Shown: piece by piece, positions 8,308-16,257 of the stretch | How the letters are laid out: each line of letters begins with the position of its first letter | How positions within the stretch are numbered: position 1 is the stretch's first letter | Assembly: GCF_009709555.1 (NCBI RefSeq) | Contig: NZ_WJBG01000228.1 | Coordinates: 1 to 64,000, forward strand | From: Streptomyces blattellae | GTDB taxonomy: Bacteria > Actinomycetota > Actinomycetes > Streptomycetales > Streptomycetaceae | Direction of reading: 5' to 3' | DNA: 64,000 bases | Position numbers and translations under genes: made by a program | The notes under the pieces: generated by a model | Database searches by the model: none | What the model was told of the DNA's origin: nothing | The model's input: the letters and a program-made list of their open reading frames with translations, nothing else

Positions 8308-8967
8308 ATGGTTGCCATCAAGGCGCCTGAGGACGCCTATACCGCCGAACCCTTCCTCCCCGACCGCGGGGGCCTCCCCGCCCTCCGCCGCGCCGCCGCC
8401 GACTGCCGTGGCTGTCCCCTGCACCGGGACGCCACGCAGACCGTCTTCGGCGCCGGGAACTCGCACGCCCGGGTCATGCTCGTCGGCGAACAGCCCGGCG
8501 ACCAGGAGGACCGGCAGGGCAGACCGTTCGTCGGACCTGCCGGGCGCCTCCTGGACCGTGCGCTGGAAGAGGCCGGCATAGATCCGGCGGACGCGTATGT
8601 CACCAACGCGGTCAAGCACTTCAAGTTCACCAGGGCCGAGCCCCGCAAGCGCCGTATCCACAAGGCGCCGTCCCTGCGCGAGATGACGGCGTGCGGGCCG
8701 TGGCTCGCCGCTGAGCTGGCGGTGGTGGAGCCGGAGCTGATCATCGTGCTCGGCGCCACCGCGGGCAAGGCGCTGCTCGGGTCGTCGTTCCGGGTGTCGC
8801 AGGTGCGCGGAACGGTGCTGGAGGAGGAGATCCACGGACGTCGGGAACGGCTGGTCCCGACCGTGCACCCGTCGTCGGTCCTGCGCGCCCAGGACGACAG
8901 GGACCGGAGGGCGGCGTACGAGGGCCTGGTCTCCGATCTGAAAGTGGCGGCGCGAGCACTGTCGTAA
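8308..8967 (+). CDS. udgX: UdgX-type uracil-DNA glycosylase/binding protein
   Basis: 219 residues of the uracil-DNA glycosylase superfamily, family-4-like. Iron-sulfur cysteines are suggested by CRGCPLH near the N-terminus. Motif A is GEQPGDQEDRQGRPFVGPAG. The loop KRRIHKAPS, with K-R-R-I-H at residues 114-118, is the hallmark of UdgX; its histidine attacks the abasic sugar so the protein stays covalently attached to DNA. The C-terminal HPSSVLRA block is present. ATG at 8308 is chosen because residues encoded upstream do not resemble the family. The exceptional chemistry is known for the family; its occurrence here is inferred from the motif. Confidence 0.88.
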   Translation: MVAIKAPEDAYTAEPFLPDRGGLPALRRAAADCRGCPLHRDATQTVFGAGNSHARVMLVGEQPGDQEDRQGRPFVGPAGRLLDRALEEAGIDPADAYVTNAVKHFKFTRAEPRKRRIHKAPSLREMTACGPWLAAELAVVEPELIIVLGATAGKALLGSSFRVSQVRGTVLEEEIHGRRERLVPTVHPSSVLRAQDDRDRRAAYEGLVSDLKVAARALS

Positions 8968-8971
8968 TAGC

Positions 8972-8977
8972 TAATAT
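8972..8977 (+). promoter_or_regulatory. -10 element TAATAT, leaderless start for the acetyltransferase
   Basis: TAATAT, AT-rich for this genome, ends 6 nt before the GTG at 8984. Transcription would begin at or immediately before that GTG and no Shine-Dalgarno is visible. Spacing-based inference. Confidence 0.5.
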
Positions 8978-8983
8978 GGGTCT

Positions 8984-9508
8984 GTGTCCCTTACTTTCAC
9001 CCTGGACCCTGCCGTCGATCCCGTCCTCCGCGACGGTGTGCTCGACCTGTGGACCGACGTTTCCAACGCGGGCGGGTCCGTCGGCTTCGTGCCGCCCGTG
9101 ACGCGCGAGGCGATACGCCCGGAGCTGGTGAAGCACCTGTCGGCGATCGCGGAGGGCCGCACCCGGCTGCTCGTCGGGCACGACGGGTCCGGGCAGGTCG
9201 CGGCGACCGCCTTCCTCACCTTCAACACGCACCGGCTGATGACGCACTGGCTGTGGCTCTACACGGTGATGGTGCACCCGCGGCACCAGGGCCAGGGCTA
9301 CGGCCGTGATCTGCTGTCCGCCGCCGAGGACGCGGCCCGCGGCTTCGACGGCATCGAGGCGATCCGGCTCTCCTGCCGCGGCGGCACCGGCCTGGAGCGG
9401 TTCTACGGCTCCTGCGGCTACAAGGAGGTCGGCCGGGTCCCCGGCGCGATCCGCGTCGCTCCCGGCGACGACCGGGACGACGTCCACCTGCTGCTGACGC
9501 TGAACTGA
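8984..9508 (+). CDS. GNAT family N-acetyltransferase
   Basis: 174 residues; acetyl-CoA-dependent acetyltransferase fold. The acetyl-CoA-binding motif A is VMVHPRHQGQGYGRDLLSAAE (Q/RxxGxG/A pattern, around residues 91-111), and the C-terminal strand is FYGSCGYKEVGRVPGAIRV. The substrate is unknown. The start is a GTG shortly after the udgX stop, but a separate promoter seems likely from the TAATAT just upstream. Confidence 0.85.
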   Translation: MSLTFTLDPAVDPVLRDGVLDLWTDVSNAGGSVGFVPPVTREAIRPELVKHLSAIAEGRTRLLVGHDGSGQVAATAFLTFNTHRLMTHWLWLYTVMVHPRHQGQGYGRDLLSAAEDAARGFDGIEAIRLSCRGGTGLERFYGSCGYKEVGRVPGAIRVAPGDDRDDVHLLLTLN

Positions 9509-9598
9509 CCGCCGTACCCCCTTCCAAGATCCGCAGTCCGGCGTGCTTCACTGGACGACGGACCTCGGGACCTTTTGGAATCGGAAGACTGGATTGAG

Positions 9599-9898
9599 AT
9601 GCTCCGCTACACGCTGATGCGCCTCGGGATCTTCGCGGGCTGCCTCGTGGTCGTCTGGGGCCTCGTCTACTCCGGCCTGGCCCCGCGCGGCCTCGGCGAC
9701 TCCAACGGCATGTGGGTCGTCCTGCTCGCCCTGGTGATCTCCGCCCCGATCAGCTTCGTGGTGCTGCGCAAGGAGCGGGACCGGGCGTCGGTGCGGATCG
9801 TCGAGAGGGTGGACCGCATGAAGGCCAACCTGGACGCCAACCGCTCCCAGGAGGACGTGGCGGACGACGCCTCCCGTGCGCAGGGGCACGCCTCTTAA
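9599..9898 (+). CDS. DUF4229 membrane protein
   Basis: 99 residues starting ATG at 9599 (MLRYTLMRLGIF). Two membrane helices (about residues 5-23 and 39-57) are followed by a charged cytoplasmic tail beginning LRKERDRASVRIVERVDRM. This is the DUF4229 pattern, common next to menaquinone genes in actinobacteria, but no function is established. A start 24 nt upstream would add only a non-family extension. Confidence 0.8.
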   Translation: MLRYTLMRLGIFAGCLVVVWGLVYSGLAPRGLGDSNGMWVVLLALVISAPISFVVLRKERDRASVRIVERVDRMKANLDANRSQEDVADDASRAQGHAS

Positions 9899-9922
9899 GG
9901 CTCTGCCGCGGCCTGCGGACCG

Positions 9923-9928
9923 TAGGCT
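9923..9928 (+). promoter_or_regulatory. -10 element TAGGCT, leaderless start for the TetR gene
   Basis: TAGGCT is 7 nt before the ATG at 9936, the same hexamer and spacing as in front of mqnM. No ribosome site intervenes. A leaderless transcript is inferred. Confidence 0.5.
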
Positions 9929-9935
9929 GATCCCC

Positions 9936-10598
9936 ATGGGTGCCGTGAAGACCAAGCGGATGCCGCGTGCCGTACGTGAGCAGCAGATGCTCGACGCCGC
10001 CGTGCAGACCTTCGGCCAGCGGGGATACATGGCCGCGTCGATGGACGAGATAGCCGAACTCGCTGGTGTTTCCAAGCCGTTGGTCTATCTGTACCTCAAC
10101 TCGAAGGACGACCTCTTCACGGCGTGCATCCGCCGGGAGGCGACCGCTCTCACCGAAGCGGTCCGCGGGGGCGTCGACCCGAGCCTCCCCGCCGACCGCC
10201 AACTCTGGGAGGGACTCGGGGCGTTCTTCACGCACACCGCGCGGAACCCGGACGGCTGGTCGGTCCTGCACCTCCAGGCCCGCACGCATGGCGAGCGCTT
10301 CGCCGCCGAGGTCGCCGCGATGCGCGAGGAACTCGTCGCGTTCGTGACCCAGCTGATCCTGGCCGGCGCCCGCGAGGCGCACCACGATCCGGATCTGCCG
10401 GAGCGTGAGGTCGCCGGTCTCGCGGAGGCCCTGGTCGGCGCCGCCGAGTCGCTCGCCGCCTGGGCCAACGCGACCCCGGGTGTGACCGCCCGCCAGGCCG
10501 CCGCGACCCTGATGAACTTCGCCTGGGCCGGCCTGGGCGACCTGATGGCGGGCAGCCCCTGGACCCCGCCGGAGGAGCCGGAGACTCAGGCCGGGTAG
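9936..10598 (+). CDS. TetR family transcriptional regulator
   Basis: 220 residues. The helix-turn-helix spans MLDAAVQTFGQRGYMAASMDEIAELAGVSKPLVYLYLNSKDDLF. The ligand domain follows and has a FadR/AcrR-like character. ATG at 9936 is chosen from the leaderless promoter spacing. It converges with the MaoC-like gene, overlapping it tail-to-tail by 13 nt (10586-10598). Inverted repeats of TTAC/GTAA type in the promoter of that gene (11685-11713) are plausible operators for it. A link to fatty acid metabolism is inferred from the neighbours. Confidence 0.88.
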   Translation: MGAVKTKRMPRAVREQQMLDAAVQTFGQRGYMAASMDEIAELAGVSKPLVYLYLNSKDDLFTACIRREATALTEAVRGGVDPSLPADRQLWEGLGAFFTHTARNPDGWSVLHLQARTHGERFAAEVAAMREELVAFVTQLILAGAREAHHDPDLPEREVAGLAEALVGAAESLAAWANATPGVTARQAAATLMNFAWAGLGDLMAGSPWTPPEEPETQAG

Positions 10599-11656
10599 AC
10601 CGCGCCGCTCACCTGTGTCCGGTCGCCGCCCCGCAGTTCGAACCGCTCGCCCTGTGCCGCGTACGTCACCGTCCCCGGCAACTGCACAGGGGCCCTGAAC
10701 TGCGCCCGCACCAGCGCCCGTTCCGGCACTCCGTGCGCGGCCAGGCAACGCGCCAAGGTCCACATCCCGTGCGCGACGGCCCGCCGGAAGCCGAACGGGC
10801 GGGCCGTCAGGGGATAGAGGTGGATCGGGTTGCGGTCCCCGGACGCGGCCGCGTACCGCCGCCCGATGTCCCCGGCCAGCCGCCACTCGGCGACGACGGG
10901 CAGCGGCCCCGCCTCTTCCTGCGGAGTCCGCGTGGTGCGGTCGTCTGCTTGCGGAGTCTGCGTGGTGTGGCCGTCTGCCTGTGGAGTCTGCGTGGTGCGG
11001 TCGTCTGCTTGCGGGGTCTGCGTGGTGTGGCCGTCTGCCTGTGGAGTCTGCGTGGTGCGGTCGTCTGCTTGCGGAGTCTGCGTGGTGTGGCCGTCTGCCT
11101 GCGGAGCCTGTGCGGTGTGGCCGTCTGCCTGCGGAGTCTTCGCAGTATGGCCGTCCGCCTGCCGAGCCTGTCCGGTGCGGCCGTCCGTCCGGTGCCGGGC
11201 GAGGTACGTGCTCCTCGACTCCCATACGACGTCCCCCGCCGCCCGCACCCCCGTGACGACGGCGGCCTCCGTGCCCCGCCGATGCGGCGCCAGTCCCTCG
11301 ATCTGGACCGTTACTTCGTACTCCCCGGTGGCCGCGAGCGACCGCCGCTGCGTGATCTCGATCGACGTATGGACGAGTCCCAGCAGCGGCAGCGGAAAGC
11401 CCCACCCGCTCATCAGCCGCATGGCCAGCGGAAAGCCCAGCACATGCGGATACGTCACCGGCAGCGCGTCCTCGCCGGTGGCGAACCCGCAGACCCGCTC
11501 GTAGGCGGCCAGCCGGGCGAGGTCGATGCGTACGCCGGGCAGCACGAGTGGGTGGCGGGGGAAGCCGGCGTCCGGGCGGGGCCGTTTGAAGGGGGAGAGC
11601 AGGGCGCCGCGGGCGAGGAGGGGCGCGAGCGCGGGCGCGTCGGTCAAGTCGGCCAT
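10586..11656 (-). CDS. MaoC-like (hot-dog) dehydratase with expanded internal repeat
   Basis: 356 residues forming two hot-dog halves. The N-terminal half contains YPHVLGFPLAMRLMSGWGFPLPLLGLVH. The C-terminal half contains the MaoC hydratase motif YAAASGDRNPIHLYPLTARPFGF and HGMWTLARCLAAHG. Between them lie nine 10-residue units of the type DGHTTQTPQA/DDRTTQTPQA (about residues 155-245), a disordered Thr/Gln/Pro-rich linker. The family hydrates enoyl-CoA or enoyl-ACP. ATG at 11656 is preferred over 11662 because GGGGAG then sits 6 nt upstream. It shares a 13-nt tail overlap with the TetR gene. Confidence 0.82.
   Translation of the reverse strand: MADLTDAPALAPLLARGALLSPFKRPRPDAGFPRHPLVLPGVRIDLARLAAYERVCGFATGEDALPVTYPHVLGFPLAMRLMSGWGFPLPLLGLVHTSIEITQRRSLAATGEYEVTVQIEGLAPHRRGTEAAVVTGVRAAGDVVWESRSTYLARHRTDGRTGQARQADGHTAKTPQADGHTAQAPQADGHTTQTPQADDRTTQTPQADGHTTQTPQADDRTTQTPQADGHTTQTPQADDRTTRTPQEEAGPLPVVAEWRLAGDIGRRYAAASGDRNPIHLYPLTARPFGFRRAVAHGMWTLARCLAAHGVPERALVRAQFRAPVQLPGTVTYAAQGERFELRGGDRTQVSGAVYPA
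10921..11190. repeat. coding minisatellite, nine 30-bp units
   Basis: Nine head-to-tail 30-bp units in frame within the MaoC-like gene. Two alternating variants (encoding DGHTTQTPQA and DDRTTQTPQA) form a near-perfect 60-bp period in the first 180 nt, which points to recent duplication. Units toward 11190 are more diverged. Copy number would change protein length without breaking the frame. Confidence 0.92.
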
Positions 11657-12002
11657 GGTCATCTCCCCACGCGGGACACTCTACTTACCCTGAAGTAAAG
11701 TTACCCCAGGTAAGACCAGGTCGGGAGGTGAGAGTTACTCACCTTAGGGTGGCTTCAACGCGCGGGTAGAGTAGGTGGGTTGACGTCCGGTCGGCAGCCC
11801 GCCCAGTGATCGCCGAGGTTGCACATCCCCGGCCCCTTACCACCCCGTAACCCGCACGAACTCCACACCTGGGCACCGTACGATCTCCCACCTAACCAGT
11901 GGTAACACGCGTGGCCGCGCACCGCTGGTGAACGCCCCAGCATGTGCTGCGCGTACCTCATGCAGCAGAGCGGTACGAAGCTGCACGCACCAGGAGTTGC
12001 CC
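11657..12002. other. divergent intergenic region between the maoC-like and acyl-CoA ligase genes
   Basis: No convincing gene. The left end holds two inverted repeats (annotated separately). A ribosome site AGGAG lies about 8 nt before the ligase ATG at 12003. The middle (about 11760-11940) shows no structure I recognise; short ORFs there lack family resemblance. Confidence 0.6.
11685..11713. promoter_or_regulatory. paired TTAC/GTAA inverted repeats, putative TetR operator
   Basis: TTAC-N6-GTAA at 11685-11698 and TTACC-CCA-GGTAA at 11701-11713 lie back to back, 29-57 nt upstream of the MaoC-like start on the minus strand. This is where a repressor would block the promoter. The nearest candidate regulator is the TetR protein at 9936-10598. 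The palindromes are seen; the binding partner is inferred. Confidence 0.5.
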
Positions 12003-13946
12003 ATGTCGGTCCCGCATACGTCTTCGTCCGGCTACACCCCCGAATTCGGCATCGACCTGGACTACGACGGGCAGCCGGTTCTCGTGGCGCCGGAGGTGCG
12101 GCGGCTGGACGGAGTGGTGCGGGAGGTGTCGATACCGCCGCTGGTCGCGCCGCCGGCGCACGGCTCGCTCGCCGACCTGCCGTTCGACCGCGCGGAGGCG
12201 GAGCCGCGACGTGTGGTCCTCAGCCGCAAGACGGATGACGGCGACTGGATCGACGTGACGGCGGCCGAGTTCGCGGCGCAGGCGCACGCACTGGCCAAGG
12301 GGCTGATCGCCGAAGGGCTGGTCCCCGGGGACCGGGTCGCCGTCATGGCCCGTACGAGGTACGAGTGGACGCTCCTCGACTTCGCCTCCTGGGCCGCCGG
12401 TCTGGTGACCGTGCCCGTCTACCCCACCTCCTCCGTCTTCCAGGTCCGCTGGATCCTCCAGGACTCCGGCGCGGTCGCCCTGGTCACCGAGACCGCCGCC
12501 CAGGCCGCCGCCCTCGGTCCCGAACGTGAACGCCTGCCCGACCTGCGCCACATGTGGGTCATCGAGAAGGGCCACCTGGACCGGCTGGTCGAGCGGGGCG
12601 AGCAGGTGCCGGACCAGGAGGTGGACGTACGCCGCGGGATGCTGATCCCCGACACCCTCGCCACCCTCATCTACACCTCGGGCACCACCGGCCGCCCCAA
12701 GGGCTGCGCACTCACCCACGGCAATTTCTTCGCCGAGGTCGACAACGCGATCGAACTCCTGTATCCGATCTTCAAGGCGAGGACGAGCGAAGAGGCGTCG
12801 GTGCTGCTGTTCCTGCCGATGTCGCACGTCTTCGGCCGGATGGTGGCGATCGCATGCGTACGGGCGGGGGTTCGGCTGGGCCATGCGCCGAGCCTGAAAC
12901 CGGACGAGCTGCTGCCGGACCTGGCGAGCTTCAAACCGACGTGCCTGCTGGCCATCCCGTACATGCTGGAGAAGATCTTCAACGGCGCACGGGCCCGCGC
13001 GGAGTCGGGCGGCCGGGCCTCGTCGTTCGACCGTGCGGCGAACGTGGCCATCAGATACGGCGAGGGAATGGAGGCGAAACAGACGGGGACGGGCTCGGGC
13101 CCGAGCCGGGCGCTGAGAACCGCGCGTGCCTTCTACGACCCGCTGGTCTACCGCCGTATCCGCAACGCCATGGGCGGACGCGTGCGGTACGCGATCTGCG
13201 GCGGCTCACCACTGGGCAGGCGGCTGGCCGCGTTCTACACCGGGGCGGGCATCGAGATCTACGAGGGCTACGGCCTGACAGAGGTCACCGGCGCGGCCAC
13301 CGTCACGCCCCCGCTCAAACCCCGCCTGGGCACGGTCGGCTGGCCGCTCCCCGGCACGCGGGTCCGCATCGCCGCGGACGGCGAGATCCTGCTGGCTGGA
13401 GATCAAGTACTGCGGGGTTACTGGGATCCGCAGGCGGGCGGAGTGGTCCCGGCGGCCCCCGACGGCTGGCTGGCGACGGGGGACATCGGGGCGCTGGACG
13501 ACGAGGGCTACCTGACCATCACCGGTCGCAAGAAGGAACTCCTGATCACCGCGGGCGGCAAGAGCGTGGCCCCGGCCCCCCTGGAGAACTGGCTCCGCTC
13601 CCACCCCCTGATCTCCCAGGCGATCGTCCTCGGCGACCGCCGCCCCTACGTCTCCGCGCTGATCACCCTCGACATGGACGGCATCACCCACTGGCGCCGG
13701 ATGAACGGCAAGCACCCGGTGCCCGCCGAACTCCTGGTCGAGGACGAGGAGTTGACCGCCATCCTGCAGCGTGCGGTGGACGAGGCGAACAAGCTGGTCT
13801 CCCGCCCCGAGTCGATCCGCCGCTTCGCGATCCTGCCGCAGGACTTCACGGAGTTCACCGGTCATCTGACGCCCTCCATGAAGCTCCGCCGCGAGGTGAT
13901 CATGCGGGACTTCGCGGCGGATGTGGAGCGGCTGTACGCGAACTGA
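12003..13946 (+). CDS. AMP-dependent long-chain acyl-CoA synthetase
   Basis: 647 residues of the adenylate-forming superfamily; activates fatty acids to acyl-AMP then acyl-CoA. The P-loop-like motif LIYTSGTTGRPKGCALTHGNF is near residues 221-241. Other core motifs are YEGYGLTEVTGAA (A5-type), LATGDIGALDDEGYLTITGRKKELLITAGGKSVAP (A7-A8), and the late LTPSMKLRRE with the catalytic lysine. The length suits FadD15-like ligases. ATG at 12003 follows an AGGAG site. With the MaoC-like gene and TetR regulator it suggests a small lipid-metabolism group. Confidence 0.9.
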   Translation: MSVPHTSSSGYTPEFGIDLDYDGQPVLVAPEVRRLDGVVREVSIPPLVAPPAHGSLADLPFDRAEAEPRRVVLSRKTDDGDWIDVTAAEFAAQAHALAKGLIAEGLVPGDRVAVMARTRYEWTLLDFASWAAGLVTVPVYPTSSVFQVRWILQDSGAVALVTETAAQAAALGPERERLPDLRHMWVIEKGHLDRLVERGEQVPDQEVDVRRGMLIPDTLATLIYTSGTTGRPKGCALTHGNFFAEVDNAIELLYPIFKARTSEEASVLLFLPMSHVFGRMVAIACVRAGVRLGHAPSLKPDELLPDLASFKPTCLLAIPYMLEKIFNGARARAESGGRASSFDRAANVAIRYGEGMEAKQTGTGSGPSRALRTARAFYDPLVYRRIRNAMGGRVRYAICGGSPLGRRLAAFYTGAGIEIYEGYGLTEVTGAATVTPPLKPRLGTVGWPLPGTRVRIAADGEILLAGDQVLRGYWDPQAGGVVPAAPDGWLATGDIGALDDEGYLTITGRKKELLITAGGKSVAPAPLENWLRSHPLISQAIVLGDRRPYVSALITLDMDGITHWRRMNGKHPVPAELLVEDEELTAILQRAVDEANKLVSRPESIRRFAILPQDFTEFTGHLTPSMKLRREVIMRDFAADVERLYAN

Positions 13947-14092
13947 CGTGCCGGCGGCGGGCGATGATCGCGGGAAACGGTTGCAGCCTTGTTACGACAA
14001 CTGCTTGACGTGACATGCCGTTGGGGCATTGGCTACCGCCACCCGGGCAGCAACGCCGCTCTACGCTCGGAAGGCTTCGGAAGGCTCCAGTA

Positions 14093-15229
14093 GTGAACCC
14101 TCGACTCTCCCACAGGGCAGCTGTACGCCGTATCGGCATAGCCCTCGCCTGCTCCGCCTCGGCCCTCTCGATGGTCTCGTGCGGTGTCATCGACGGCATC
14201 GGGGGCGGCGACAGCTCCGCGTCCCCCGAGAAGGGCGACGACATCACGGTGGGTCTCCTCCTGCCCGACAAGGACACGGCCCGTTTCGAGAAGTTCGACC
14301 ACCCGCTGATCGAGAAGGAAGTCGCCGCTCTCACCAACGACAAGGGCAAGGTCGTCTACGCCAACGCCGAGGCGAGCGTGGCCAGGCAGAGCCAGCAGTT
14401 CCAGAAGATGATCGAGGACTCGGTGGATGTCATCCTCGTCGACGCGCTGGACGCCAAGGCCATCGCCTCGGACGTGGAGAAGGCCAAGGACGCGAACATC
14501 CCGGTCATCGCCTACGACCGGCTCGCGGAGGGGCCCATCGACGCGTACGTCTCCCACGACAACGAGCTCGTAGGCGAGGTGCAGGGCCGCGCCATCGTCG
14601 AAAGCCTCGGCGAGAACGCGGCGTCCGCCAAGGTCGTCATGATGAACGGCGATCCCGACGACCCCAACACCGCACGGTTCAAGACGGGCGCGCTCGGCGA
14701 ACTTGAGGGCAAGGTCGACATCGTCAAGCAGTACGACACCGACAAGTGGTCGCCCGCAGTCGCCGAAGCGAACATGGAAAAGGCGATCGAGGACGTCGGG
14801 CTGGACAACCTCGCCGCCGTGTACGCGGCGAGCGACGGCCTCGCGGGTCCCGTCATCGAGGCGCTGAAAGCGGCGGGCGCGAGCAGCATCCCGCCGGTGA
14901 CCGGGCAGGACGCGAATCTGGACGCGGTGCAGCGGATCGTCGCCGGCGACCAGTTCATGACCGTCTACAAGCCGTTCGCGCAGGAGGCGACCGACGCCGC
15001 GAGAATGGCCGTCTACAAGGTCCAGGGGCGCTCGATCGAGTTCGACGCACTCACCCAGGACAGGGTCGACAGCCCCACCCAGGACGACATCCCCGCCCAA
15101 CTGGTGCCGGTGGTCGCCGTCACCAGGGACAACATCGAGGAGACGCTGATCCAGGACGGCGTCTACACCGTCGAGGAAATCTGCACCGCGCAGTACGCGG
15201 CGGACTGCGCGGCGATCGGCCTGACCTAG
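14093..15229 (+). CDS. sugar ABC transporter substrate-binding lipoprotein
   Basis: 378 residues. The signal peptide ends in a lipobox, LSMVSC (near residue 27), so it should be anchored to the outer face of the membrane. The mature part is a type-1 periplasmic-binding fold of the xylose/ribose group: ITVGLLLPDKDTARFEKFDHPLIEKE, DVILVDALDAKAIASDVEKA, PVIAYDRLAEGPIDAYVSHDN, and MTVYKPFAQEATDAARMAV. GTG at 14093 is chosen because a GGAAGG ribosome site precedes it and the signal peptide starts there. No permease or ATPase gene lies nearby, so it is an orphan binding protein. Confidence 0.87.
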   Translation: MNPRLSHRAAVRRIGIALACSASALSMVSCGVIDGIGGGDSSASPEKGDDITVGLLLPDKDTARFEKFDHPLIEKEVAALTNDKGKVVYANAEASVARQSQQFQKMIEDSVDVILVDALDAKAIASDVEKAKDANIPVIAYDRLAEGPIDAYVSHDNELVGEVQGRAIVESLGENAASAKVVMMNGDPDDPNTARFKTGALGELEGKVDIVKQYDTDKWSPAVAEANMEKAIEDVGLDNLAAVYAASDGLAGPVIEALKAAGASSIPPVTGQDANLDAVQRIVAGDQFMTVYKPFAQEATDAARMAVYKVQGRSIEFDALTQDRVDSPTQDDIPAQLVPVVAVTRDNIEETLIQDGVYTVEEICTAQYAADCAAIGLT

Positions 15230-15272
15230 ACCGGACCTGGCCCGGACCGCGCCCGCCTTCGGGACGCTGTGG

Positions 15273-15911
15273 CTATGCGGGCTTGCGGGCTATCAGGGAC
15301 GCCTGCTGCGTTGTCTCGTTCCAGGCGGGCTCGCGCACCATCCTCATGACGGGGGCGAGACCGGCGGTCTGGAGGAGTTCGCTGATCTGGTCCGGCTGTC
15401 GCCGCTGGAAGTCCAGGACCACCTCGTGTCCGAAGGGGCGGTCGTGGCGCCGGGGCCTGTCGCCGATCTGGAAGGCGATCAGGAGGTGGCCGCCCGGGGC
15501 CAGGACACGACGGAACTCGGTGAAGAGGGAGGGGAGTTCATCCACGGGCGTGTGGATGGAGGAGTACCAGGACACGGCGCCCGCGAGCGAACCGTCGGGG
15601 AGGTCCAGGTCCAGCATCGAGCCCCGCTCGAACCGCAGTTCGGGATTCTCCCGCCGGGCGATCGTGAGCATCGACTCCGACAGGTCGAGCCCGAAGACGG
15701 ACAGCCCGAGGGAGGCGAGGTGGGCGGTCACCCGCCCCGGTCCGCAGCCCAGGTCGGCCACGCGACCGCCTGCCCCCACCAGTTCCGCGAATCCCGCGAA
15801 CACCGCCCGGTCCAGCGGCTTGGCCAGCTCGGTACGGAAGAGGTCGGCGTAGTCCTCGGCGATGGCGTCGTAGAAGGTGCGGGTGGCGGTGAGGAAATCG
15901 GCTTCGGTCAT
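15273..15911 (-). CDS. class I SAM-dependent methyltransferase
   Basis: 212 residues starting ATG at 15911 (MTEADFLTATRTFYDAIAEDY). The SAM-binding motif I is GGRVADLGCGPGRVTAHLASLG, motif II FGLDLSESMLTIARRE, and the motif around LAPGGHLLIAFQIGD is typical of the Methyltransf_11/25 group. The substrate cannot be deduced. An upstream extension of the frame is arginine/tryptophan-rich and not family-like. It lies beyond azlD on the same strand with a 31-nt gap and might be co-transcribed. Confidence 0.88.
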   Translation of the reverse strand: MTEADFLTATRTFYDAIAEDYADLFRTELAKPLDRAVFAGFAELVGAGGRVADLGCGPGRVTAHLASLGLSVFGLDLSESMLTIARRENPELRFERGSMLDLDLPDGSLAGAVSWYSSIHTPVDELPSLFTEFRRVLAPGGHLLIAFQIGDRPRRHDRPFGHEVVLDFQRRQPDQISELLQTAGLAPVMRMVREPAWNETTQQASLIARKPA

Positions 15912-15942
15912 GACCGGGGACCCTACCGACCACCACTGACAC

Positions 15943-16257
15943 TCACCCCGCACCTGCCGCCCGCAGTACCGCCGTCGTGACCGCCGCGCCCAGCACGACC
16001 ACCACGAACGGCGCCCGGCGCCACGCCAGCACACCCCCCACCACCACCCCGACCGGCCGCGCCCACCCCGCGAAGTCCCCGCCCTCGGTCATCGCACCGG
16101 TCGCGAGGAGGGCGGCGAGCAGGACGATCGCCCCTGCCGACATCGATTCCCGGACCTTCGGACGGAGTTCGACACGGCCGTACAGGACCGGTCCGACCAG
16201 CCGGAAGGCATACGTCCCCACCGCCAGCGCCAGCATCATCGCGACCGTCGCGCTCAC
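15943..16257 (-). CDS. azlD: AzlD family branched-chain amino acid exporter subunit
   Basis: 104 residues with four hydrophobic helices. The N-terminal MMLALAVGTYAFRLVGP matches AzlD, the small partner of the AzlC permease, which exports branched-chain amino acids or analogues. The start codon overlaps the azlC stop by 4 nt (ATGA), so translation is probably coupled and the two form one complex. Confidence 0.85.
   Translation of the reverse strand: MSATVAMMLALAVGTYAFRLVGPVLYGRVELRPKVRESMSAGAIVLLAALLATGAMTEGGDFAGWARPVGVVVGGVLAWRRAPFVVVVLGAAVTTAVLRAAGAG

Noticed and set aside
10921..11190. CRISPR-like array
   Set aside because: Units are contiguous 30-mers with no unique spacers and lie in frame within a gene, so it is a coding minisatellite.
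11755..11961. 68-codon minus-strand open frame upstream of the acyl-CoA ligase
   Set aside because: No ribosome site, no family resemblance, and it lies in divergent promoter DNA.
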